Shown: in pieces, positions 45,589 through 52,843 of the stretch
How positions within the stretch are numbered: the stretch's first letter is position 1
How the letters are laid out: each line of letters begins with the position of its first letter
Source: an uncultured Kangiella sp.
Lineage (GTDB): Bacteria; Pseudomonadota; Gammaproteobacteria; Enterobacterales; Kangiellaceae
Assembly (NCBI GenBank): GCA_947498625.1
Contig: CANMKR010000003.1
Coordinates: 372,001 to 436,000 of the forward strand
DNA: 64,000 nt
Direction: 5' to 3'
Program-made: the position numbers and the translations under genes
The notes under the pieces: generated by a model
Seen by the model: the letters and a program-made list of their open reading frames with translations, nothing else
What the model was told of the DNA's origin: nothing
Databases searched by the model: none

Positions 45589-47319
45589 TTAAGTGAAACT
45601 GAAAACCTGATTACGACCCATTTGTTTTGCTTTATACATAGCATCATCGGCTGATTGCAACAAGTCTTCTAACGATTTCAGCTGAGGGTAACTTGCAACC
45701 CCAAAACTTGCCGTTATAGCAAATTGCTCTTTAAACGATGGGTGAGATATACTTTTAAATGATTCCAAACATCGACTTGCAAAAACTTCTGCATTTTCTT
45801 TAGCTGTGTTTGGAAGTACCACTATAAACTCTTCCCCACCAAGGCGCCCGAAAATATCCTGCTCTCGAATTTCAGCTGTAACCTTTGCCGCCACTTGCTT
45901 CAAAACCCAATCACCAACCGCATGTCCATACCTATCATTAATCGATTTAAAATAATCTAAATCAAAAGCTACTAAGCTGTACTTATCACTATTCCTAGTT
46001 GCTGATTCATGTAAATCTTTGGCGCGTTGCAGAACATAACGTCTTGAAAAAATTCCTGTTAAACCATCTTTCCTAGATAATTCTTGGTACCTTTCTTTTT
46101 GTTTTTTAAACTTAAAGGTTAATAATAAGACAAGACCAATTAAAAATGCTGCCCCTACAGAAAGTAACTGATATAGTTGCTTAGAGTTTTTCTCTACTTC
46201 TGAGTTTAACTTTAATAATTGATTCTCTTGGTCCAAGATCTTTACTTGAACCTCATTTTCTAATTGTGAATGCTTAACCTGTTGATAGGCAAGATTCCGA
46301 CTCGCCAAATCTTTTTGTATCGCTTGGTTCTGCTTATAAGCTTGCTCATAAAGCTTAATTGCAGCGGATTCATTGCCTAAGTTACTAGAAACTTGAGCTT
46401 GTAAATATAAAGCCTGCTGCCTAATAGCAGACAAAGGCAACTCTTTAGTTTTGTGAATTATTTGTTCTAGCTTAGTAGCAGTCGAATCATACTCTTTATT
46501 TTCAAAATCAATTTTTGCCAGATAAAGCAGCACATCGATTTCTTCTGGTAAATAAGGGGTTTGCTCAAGAAAATTATTAGCCAACTCTAGATTTAGCTTT
46601 GCTTCCCGATATTCTTTCTTATAGAGCAAATTTTTACCTAAGGTTTTGTGTAAATTTGCCAACACTAGATTAGCACCAATGTCTTTGCAGTAGTCCAAAT
46701 CAGCGTTGATAGCTTGGGTTAGGTCTACATCATTATTTTGATTCCAAAGGATGGAGCTATTTTGCGCTTTTGCATAACACTGATCTTTTTTATCTTCTTT
46801 ATCGCTAGCAATCTTCATTGCTAATTCTGAATACTTAAAAGCCTCTGGCCACGCTTCAATATTTTGAAAAAGATTAGCGGCACTATGGTAAAAATTAAAG
46901 CTGGTTTCTATACCAGGACTATCTTCAAGGATTGCTATTGCGCTATAGAGATATTCGAAAGCTTGATTGTAGTTTTGAAGATTCAGCTCTGTTTGCGATA
47001 AGAGGTTATAAGCAGCCATCCTGCTTTTGGCACCTAGATTATCCATCTCCAATATTTTTTTGAACTCGACTACAGAAGATTCATAATCGAGTTTTAAAGA
47101 GTAGTAATAACCACTATATAGAAACAACCTTGCTTTTTGCTCGTTAGAATCAAACTCTGGAAGTAGTGATTTTAAATGCTGGATTTTTTTGTATGCTTGC
47201 TCTGGATTGGTTGGGTTTAAAACTCTAATTTCATCAAGTGCATCTTCGATACTTGGGTTAGCAAGTACCGAAGAAGTGCTCAAAATGCATAATAAAATTA
47301 CTAGTAATACTTTATTCAA
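45589..47319 (-). CDS. TPR-containing membrane diguanylate cyclase (GGDEF)
   Basis: 576 residues: signal peptide (MNKVLLVILLCILSTSSVLA), a helical periplasmic region of TPR-like repeats (about 30-340), a coiled segment, one membrane span at about 382-402, then a cytosolic GGDEF domain with DGLTGIFSRR and GGEEF (494-498). GGEEF is an active-site variant that makes c-di-GMP, and REQD (485-488) is an intact RxxD product-inhibition site. The TTG start lies 8 bp past the borosin precursor stop, with no clear SD, so translation may be coupled. The periplasmic TPRs could sense a peptide or wall signal. Confidence 0.9.
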   Translation of the reverse strand: MNKVLLVILLCILSTSSVLANPSIEDALDEIRVLNPTNPEQAYKKIQHLKSLLPEFDSNEQKARLFLYSGYYYSLKLDYESSVVEFKKILEMDNLGAKSRMAAYNLLSQTELNLQNYNQAFEYLYSAIAILEDSPGIETSFNFYHSAANLFQNIEAWPEAFKYSELAMKIASDKEDKKDQCYAKAQNSSILWNQNNDVDLTQAINADLDYCKDIGANLVLANLHKTLGKNLLYKKEYREAKLNLELANNFLEQTPYLPEEIDVLLYLAKIDFENKEYDSTATKLEQIIHKTKELPLSAIRQQALYLQAQVSSNLGNESAAIKLYEQAYKQNQAIQKDLASRNLAYQQVKHSQLENEVQVKILDQENQLLKLNSEVEKNSKQLYQLLSVGAAFLIGLVLLLTFKFKKQKERYQELSRKDGLTGIFSRRYVLQRAKDLHESATRNSDKYSLVAFDLDYFKSINDRYGHAVGDWVLKQVAAKVTAEIREQDIFGRLGGEEFIVVLPNTAKENAEVFASRCLESFKSISHPSFKEQFAITASFGVASYPQLKSLEDLLQSADDAMYKAKQMGRNQVFSFT

Positions 47320-47327
47320 ACTAATAG

Positions 47328-47546
47328 TTACATCTTATGCTCGTCGATATGATGGATGATGGTTAAATAATCACACTCATCACCAACTAGCTCCTTAATT
47401 TTATCCATATCTAATTTACGAACAGCTTCAATTTCTTCTTCTGATAAACCATAGTTTTGCATGGTCTTCACTGGGTCCTTTTTATAACACTCTAATAATT
47501 CAGCATTACAACCGATTTCTTTTAAAAATTCTTTTAACTTTGACAT
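47328..47546 (-). CDS. Split-borosin precursor peptide (SonA-like)
   Basis: 72 residues. Residues 1-about 55 are helical: MSKLKEFLKEIGCNAELLECY, then KDPVKTMQNYGLSEEEIEAV, the same pattern as the borosin-binding domain of SonA from Shewanella. The C-terminus has a short core, YLTIIHH (60-66), followed by IDEHKM. In SonA the Leu and Ile of its YLVIS core are N-methylated, so Leu61 and Ile63 are the predicted targets here. Two in-frame ATG codons lie upstream, but GGAG 7 bp before this ATG and the alignment fix the start. It heads the operon with the GGDEF and methyltransferase genes. Confidence 0.82.
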   Translation of the reverse strand: MSKLKEFLKEIGCNAELLECYKKDPVKTMQNYGLSEEEIEAVRKLDMDKIKELVGDECDYLTIIHHIDEHKM

Positions 47547-47581
47547 TATCATCTCCATTTATGATTTAAAATCAGCTATTT

Positions 47582-47609
47582 ATCATAATGATTTCAGATT
47601 AATATTCAA
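47582..47609 (-). promoter_or_regulatory. Candidate promoter of the borosin operon
   Basis: On the minus strand, -35 TTGAAT, 16-bp spacer, -10 TATGAT, in the 68-bp gap after terC. About 35 bp lie between the -10 and the precursor ATG. Confidence 0.5.
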
Positions 47610-47614
47610 TGCAT

Positions 47615-48415
47615 TTATGACTTGTTCGCTGCAGCTTCTTGCGCCATACGTTGTTTTTTCTTTAACAAATTCTTTTGATACTTGGATTGCACAATATCAC
47701 TCAGTACTAGAATAGTAATGACAAAATAGAATGTCGCTTTGCTCATTGGCGTTATTTCACTACCAAAGAAGCTTAAGTTTGCTTTATGACCACCATCAGC
47801 AAGTAGCATGACGCCAACAATTAATAGAATAAATAAGCCCAATACTTCAAACATGCGGTTCTTTTCTAAGAAAGTCGAAACCGTATCCGCCAACCAAATC
47901 ATGGCTACACCACTAAAAATGATGGCAATGGCCATAATCCAGAAATTATCCGTTAGCGCCATAGCACTTAGAATTGAGTCGAATGAGAATACTAAGTTCA
48001 TCATTACTATTAAAGCAATAATCTTGGCTGCGGACTGGGGCTTTCTCTCTACTCCACCATCGACTTCTAAGGCCATCATGTGCCAAATCTCTTTTACCGC
48101 GGTATACATAATAAATACACCACCAAATAAGATAATCACACTTTCAAAGGTAAAGGTAGCTTCCATTACCCCGCTCCAATTAACGCTAAATAAGTCGCCT
48201 TGGATGTAATCGATTAAAGTCATCAAAACGAACAGCAAGACAATTCGCAGTGCTACCGCAATACCAATACCGAGCCAGCGAACTCTCTTTTGCTCTGATG
48301 CCGGAGCGCGTTTTGATTCTAACGAGATATAAAGAAGGTTATCAAAGCCTAACACCGCCTGTAAGGCGATAAGCATTAATAAGGTAAATAAGTTTTCAAT
48401 GGTAAAAAGATCCAT
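47615..48415 (-). CDS. TerC-family integral membrane protein
   Basis: 266 residues with seven to eight membrane segments. The family acids are present in LQAVLGFDNLLYI near the N-terminus and MNLVFSFDSILSAMAL around 145. TerC/Alx relatives move manganese or other metals and protect exoenzymes or against tellurite. Upstream of the borosin precursor on the same strand by 68 bp, but a promoter candidate lies between, so cotranscription is uncertain. Confidence 0.92.
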   Translation of the reverse strand: MDLFTIENLFTLLMLIALQAVLGFDNLLYISLESKRAPASEQKRVRWLGIGIAVALRIVLLFVLMTLIDYIQGDLFSVNWSGVMEATFTFESVIILFGGVFIMYTAVKEIWHMMALEVDGGVERKPQSAAKIIALIVMMNLVFSFDSILSAMALTDNFWIMAIAIIFSGVAMIWLADTVSTFLEKNRMFEVLGLFILLIVGVMLLADGGHKANLSFFGSEITPMSKATFYFVITILVLSDIVQSKYQKNLLKKKQRMAQEAAANKS

Positions 48416-48499
48416 TAGAACCCCTGTTATTTATTTTTGAATAATACTAACATATAAAAAAGCAATTTAGAGCAAAAGTTATCTATTTGGAGTTCGACC

Positions 48500-48991
48500 A
48501 TCGATACCAATAATCAAGCAGCCAGATTAAAGATCTTAGACTTTGCTGATGTTAGCGAAAACCACTTTAGAAGCCTCAACCTTGAGTGGATAGAGCAATA
48601 TTTCGAGGTCGAGGCGGAAGATAGAAAAGTCTTAAACGACCCTAATCGATATATCGTCAAGCCTGGTGGGGTTATTCTTTACGCCGAATACCAAGGGGAG
48701 ATCGTTGGGACTTGTGCCTTAAAAAAACACTCTAGAGATCTTTTTGAACTATCCAAAATGGGGGTAAAGCCGCAATATCAAGGCTTGCAGATTGGTAAAA
48801 CCTTAGCTACTGAAATTATTCAGCAAGCTAAGCTGCTAGGCTGTAAACGCTTATTCCTAGACTCCAACCGAAAACTTGAAACCGCCATTCACTTATATAG
48901 AAAACTTGGCTTCACTGAGGTCAGTAAAGCCAAAGATGACAGCCCTTATCAGCGCTGCGATATCACGATGGAGCTGTTTCTAGACTCTTAG
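48500..48991 (+). CDS. GNAT acetyltransferase with an apparent ATC start
   Basis: 163 residues if read from ATC at 48500, giving a full GNAT domain: N-terminal DTNNQAARLKILDFAD, LNLEWIEQYFEVE, GTCALKKH, the acetyl-CoA loop GVKPQYQGLQIGKTLA and LYRKLGFTEV. No ATG, GTG, TTG or CTG is available in frame after the last upstream stop until an ATG deep inside at 48758, which would delete half the domain. GGAG stands 7 bp before the ATC, the ideal place for a start. Either initiation occurs at ATC or an ATG was lost by a G-to-C change, making a pseudogene. The substrate is unknown. Confidence 0.7.
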   Translation: MDTNNQAARLKILDFADVSENHFRSLNLEWIEQYFEVEAEDRKVLNDPNRYIVKPGGVILYAEYQGEIVGTCALKKHSRDLFELSKMGVKPQYQGLQIGKTLATEIIQQAKLLGCKRLFLDSNRKLETAIHLYRKLGFTEVSKAKDDSPYQRCDITMELFLDS

Positions 48992-49363
48992 TTGATTATT
49001 TATTAAGAATAGAACATTCATTATCGCTAGAGCAAAAGAGCAAGCCGCAAAACCAGCATTTAGTTTATTTCGCTTTGTCTTGTTGGCAATTACTGAGTTA
49101 ATAAAAACAGAAATTGCTAAAATCAACGAACAGATAAAACTTATCAAAACCACTTTATCTTCATAAAGAATAAAACTTCCAGAAGCCTCTACTATCAACT
49201 CTGTTGTTACTGGCTCCTTTGGATACGCAAAGAAAAAATAAACATTCATCAGCCCCTCGGTAAGCCAAGGCCACATATTTGAATAATGCCAGTAAGAGTG
49301 ATATCCCAAAAAATACAATAAAGTCGCTAATATAAAACTAACGCTGTTAAACCAACTTCTCAA
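48980..49363 (-). CDS. Hypothetical membrane protein
   Basis: 127 residues with three hydrophobic segments (about 7-22, 72-90 and 104-122). I do not recognise the family. It overlaps the 3' end of the GNAT gene by 12 bp on the opposite strand and starts 9 bp after the stop of the HEAT-cyclophilin gene, so it may be its downstream partner in one transcript. Confidence 0.6.
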   Translation of the reverse strand: MRSWFNSVSFILATLLYFLGYHSYWHYSNMWPWLTEGLMNVYFFFAYPKEPVTTELIVEASGSFILYEDKVVLISFICSLILAISVFINSVIANKTKRNKLNAGFAACSFALAIMNVLFLINNQLRV

Positions 49364-49372
49364 TAAAAATAT

Positions 49373-51034
49373 CTAATTAAGTACCTTGATAGTAACTATT
49401 TGGTCATTCTGTTCGAGTTTCAAGGCAACTTCCATTCCAGCAATCACCTCGCCAAAAACAGTGTAGTTACTATCAAGATGCAAATTCGGCGCTAAGTTGA
49501 TAAAAAACTGACCGCCGCCGGTGTCTTTTCCTGAAGTAGCCATGCCTATAGTACCAAATCGGTGTGAACGCTGACTTAATTCTTCTCGAATGGAATAACC
49601 TACGGAACCTGAACCATCGCCAAATCGTCCGCCACCTTGCGCCACAAAGTTTGGGATCACTCGATGAAAATAACTCTTATCGTAAAACCCCTGCTGCGCT
49701 AGTTTGATAAAATTAGCGGCGGTGTATGGCGTATCTTCAAATAATCGAATCACAATATCGCCTTGAGTGGTCTTTAAGGTTAAGGATTGAGGAAGCGCTA
49801 GTACCTTTTCAGGAGTTGCGCTCGCAGCAGTTTCAGGAGCTTGATAGGTGCCCAATTTTTGTTGTGCACCAGTAGCGATAATAGACTTAGCACTATTAGC
49901 CAGTTTTTCTAAAGTGTTTTTATCATTCTGTTTTACATAAAACTCAATCGCTGCTCGCTGTAAATTAGGCTCATCAGTTTCTAGCCATTGAGCTGCAACT
50001 TTCTGTAAAGCTTGTGGTTGTTTATTATTAATGGCATTAAAAGCCGCAGCTTGAATCCAGGAATTACTATCAGTCGTTAGTTGCATAAGCTCTCTAAGGG
50101 GTAACCAGTTGCTAGCTGATTCTAAACTCGTTAAACGACTAATCAGCTTGTCGGAAGTCAATAGTTGAATCACTTTTCCCTGCTGGTTTTTATCACTAGT
50201 CGGCAGTTTACCCAAAGCTTGTATGGCGCTAACACTAATCCCAACATCATTACTTAGCGCTTTTTCATATAGCCAGTCAAAATGGTCACTCGACTTTAGA
50301 TTCCCGATCGCTCGAATAGCAAAGGCTTGTGAATCACTATCCAGCTTGTCAGTAATTTCGATCATTTTGGCTAGATGACTTGAGTTTATTAACGGTACTC
50401 GCGCCAATAAGAAACTAGCTTCTAGCGCAGTATTAGGATTGGCCAAGTATTCAATAACTTTATCGATATTAAGGTTGTGTTTGCCGATTAACTCATCAGG
50501 GTGAAACAAAGCCAAAATACCTAAGCCTTGCATGGCACCTTTGGCCGCTGCGTCTTCTTTGGTGGTATTAATAATTGTGTATAAAGCCGCGGCAGATTTA
50601 TCATGGCCTAGGTTACCCATGGCTAAAGTTAGCGCTTGTTTTACACTTGGATTCGATTCTTGATCAAACTGCTCCGCCAAAGCTGCCACTAGCTCTGGGT
50701 ATAAACTTATCCCTGCCGCAAATGCAGCTTTAGCACGAACACTGCTCGATTGGTGCTTTAGTTGTGCCTCGATCAATTTCGCCGCATCTTCACCGCCAAT
50801 TCGTCCTAAATTGATCAATGCTATTTCGACAGTTTGCGGATTGTCGCAACTTAAAGCTTGTGTGAACAATGGCGTATCCACTTGTCTTAAGTCTGCGTTT
50901 TTGTACAAAGCGGCTGGCGCAACACAATGCTCCAACGGTACCGGCGTCATATGGCCACAGGCGGTTAAAAGTAGCAGTGCTATAGTGCTGCTAATCCATT
51001 TAATTGAATGATGATTTTGTGTTTTTTTTAGCAT
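49373..51034 (-). CDS. Lipoprotein with HEAT repeats fused to a cyclophilin domain
   Basis: 553 residues. The lipobox LLLTACG puts Cys26 as the acylated residue. Residues about 45-390 are HEAT-like helical repeats (for example SSVRAKAAFAAGISLYPELV). The last 130 residues are a bacterial cyclophilin: TTQGDIVIRLFEDTPYTAANFI, FHRVIPNFVAQGGG and GGQFFINL. It should be a periplasmic peptidyl-prolyl isomerase with a protein-binding scaffold. Most bacterial cyclophilins are single-domain, so the fusion is noteworthy. Confidence 0.88.
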   Translation of the reverse strand: MLKKTQNHHSIKWISSTIALLLLTACGHMTPVPLEHCVAPAALYKNADLRQVDTPLFTQALSCDNPQTVEIALINLGRIGGEDAAKLIEAQLKHQSSSVRAKAAFAAGISLYPELVAALAEQFDQESNPSVKQALTLAMGNLGHDKSAAALYTIINTTKEDAAAKGAMQGLGILALFHPDELIGKHNLNIDKVIEYLANPNTALEASFLLARVPLINSSHLAKMIEITDKLDSDSQAFAIRAIGNLKSSDHFDWLYEKALSNDVGISVSAIQALGKLPTSDKNQQGKVIQLLTSDKLISRLTSLESASNWLPLRELMQLTTDSNSWIQAAAFNAINNKQPQALQKVAAQWLETDEPNLQRAAIEFYVKQNDKNTLEKLANSAKSIIATGAQQKLGTYQAPETAASATPEKVLALPQSLTLKTTQGDIVIRLFEDTPYTAANFIKLAQQGFYDKSYFHRVIPNFVAQGGGRFGDGSGSVGYSIREELSQRSHRFGTIGMATSGKDTGGGQFFINLAPNLHLDSNYTVFGEVIAGMEVALKLEQNDQIVTIKVLN

Positions 51035-51110
51035 TGCTCTGCTCCTCTTCTAGCATCCATCAGGCAACATGGTAAAATAGCGCCATTATTTTTGGTCAAT
51101 AGAGTAACCC

Positions 51111-52778
51111 ATGGCTCAATATATTTATACCATGAATCGTGTGGGCAAAATCGTACCGCCCAACAAAACCATTTTAAAAGATATTTCTTTATCATTTTTC
51201 CCTGGTGCCAAAATTGGTGTACTAGGTCTTAATGGTGCTGGTAAATCAACCTTGCTTAGAATTATGGCCGGCATTGATACGGATATTGAAGGTGAAGCGC
51301 GCCCACAACCAGGTATTAATATTGGGTACTTGCCGCAAGAACCGCAATTAGATGAATCAAAAAATGTTCGTGAAATTATCGAACAAGCCGTTAGTCATGT
51401 TAAAGATGCACTAACCGAATTGGATCAAGTCTACGCTGCTTATGCGGAAACGGATGCAGACTTTGACGCTCTAGCAAAACGCCAAGGTCAATTAGAAGCT
51501 ATTATCCAAGCCTCAGATGGGCATAATTTAGAGAATGCTTTAGAGCGTGCAGCGGATGCCTTACGACTACCGCCTTGGGATGCTAAAGTTGAACATCTTT
51601 CTGGTGGTGAGCGTCGTCGAGTGGCCATTTGCCGGTTGCTATTAGAAAAGCCCGATATGTTATTGCTGGATGAGCCCACTAACCACTTGGATGCAGAGTC
51701 AGTTGCCTGGTTAGAGCGCTTCTTAGTCGATTATTCTGGTACCGTTGTAGCCATTACTCACGATAGGTATTTCTTGGATAATGCTGCTGGTTGGATTTTG
51801 GAATTAGACCGCGGTTATGGTATTCCTTGGGAAGGTAACTACTCTTCTTGGCTTGAACAAAAGTCAGCTCGTTTAGAAATTGAAGCTAAACAAGAAGCTT
51901 CTCGCCAAAAAACCATGAAAGAAGAATTAGAGTGGGTTCGCTCTAATGCCAAGGGGCGTCAAGCAAAATCCAAAGCCCGTATGGCACGCTTTGAAGAGTT
52001 ATCCAGCAAAGAAGTGCAAGAAAGAAATGAAACAAAAGAGTTGTACATTCCGCCAGGACCAAGACTTGGCACCCAAGTGATTACGGCAAACAACTTAACC
52101 AAATCATTCGGCGATAAGTTTCTATACAACGACTTAAGCTTTAATTTACCGCAAGGTGGTATCGTCGGTGTTATTGGCCCCAATGGCGCCGGTAAATCGA
52201 CCATGTTCAAGCTGATTACGGGCCAAGAGCAACCTGATTCAGGTGAGCTAATTGTCGGTGAAACCGTTGAGTTATCTTATGTCGATCAAAGCAGAGACTC
52301 GTTGGACGATTCAAAAACCGTTTGGGAAGAAATCTCTGATGGTCTAGATTTAATCACTGTCGGTAACTACACCACTTCGTCTCGTTCTTATTGTGGGCGT
52401 TTCAACTTTAAAGGTTCCGATCAACAAAAACGGATCGGCAACTTATCCGGGGGTGAGCGTAACCGTGTTCACTTAGCAAAACTTTTAAAGTCTGGCGGTA
52501 ATGTTTTACTACTGGATGAGCCAACTAATGATTTGGATGTTGAAACTTTGCGTGCATTGGAAGATGCTTTATTGGCCTTTCCAGGTTGCGCGGTAGTTAT
52601 TTCGCACGATCGCTGGTTCCTGGATAGAATCGCAACTCATATTCTAGCTTTTGAAGGTGATAGTGAAACCGTATGGTTTGAAGGTAACTATCAAGAATAT
52701 GAAGCGGATAAGAAGCGTCGCCTTGGTGCTGATGCCGATCAACCGCATCGCATTAAGTACCGCAAGATTTCTAAATAA
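51111..52778 (+). CDS. ettA: Energy-dependent translational throttle EttA (ABC-F)
   Basis: 555 residues with two ABC domains and no membrane part: GLNGAGKSTLL and SGGERRRVAICRLLL in the first, GPNGAGKSTMF and SGGERNRVHLAKLL in the second; the P-site-tRNA linker is between them (about 240-315). EttA binds the ribosomal E site and holds back the first peptide bond when ATP is low. The opening MAQYIYTMNRVGKIVPPNK is specific to EttA. No SD is obvious before the ATG. Ends 26 bp before a palindromic repeat element. Confidence 0.95.
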   Translation: MAQYIYTMNRVGKIVPPNKTILKDISLSFFPGAKIGVLGLNGAGKSTLLRIMAGIDTDIEGEARPQPGINIGYLPQEPQLDESKNVREIIEQAVSHVKDALTELDQVYAAYAETDADFDALAKRQGQLEAIIQASDGHNLENALERAADALRLPPWDAKVEHLSGGERRRVAICRLLLEKPDMLLLDEPTNHLDAESVAWLERFLVDYSGTVVAITHDRYFLDNAAGWILELDRGYGIPWEGNYSSWLEQKSARLEIEAKQEASRQKTMKEELEWVRSNAKGRQAKSKARMARFEELSSKEVQERNETKELYIPPGPRLGTQVITANNLTKSFGDKFLYNDLSFNLPQGGIVGVIGPNGAGKSTMFKLITGQEQPDSGELIVGETVELSYVDQSRDSLDDSKTVWEEISDGLDLITVGNYTTSSRSYCGRFNFKGSDQQKRIGNLSGGERNRVHLAKLLKSGGNVLLLDEPTNDLDVETLRALEDALLAFPGCAVVISHDRWFLDRIATHILAFEGDSETVWFEGNYQEYEADKKRRLGADADQPHRIKYRKISK

Positions 52779-52804
52779 TGCTTTAAATCAAGTCCATGTG
52801 AAAA

Positions 52805-52843
52805 GGGTCAGAGTGAGGCGTTACTCTGACCCTAGTTTTTTTT
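52805..52843. repeat. GGGTCAGAGT palindromic (REP-like) element, also a likely terminator
   Basis: 10-bp perfect stem GGGTCAGAGT / ACTCTGACCC with an 8-base loop, then a T8 run on the plus strand. The GGGTCAGAGT core is the kind of palindrome scattered through many gammaproteobacterial genomes as REP elements. It fills the gap between convergent ettA and the DUF885 gene. Confidence 0.65.

Noticed and set aside
48758-48991. Short 77-residue acetyltransferase
   Set aside because: It is only the C-terminal half of a GNAT domain whose frame is intact further upstream.
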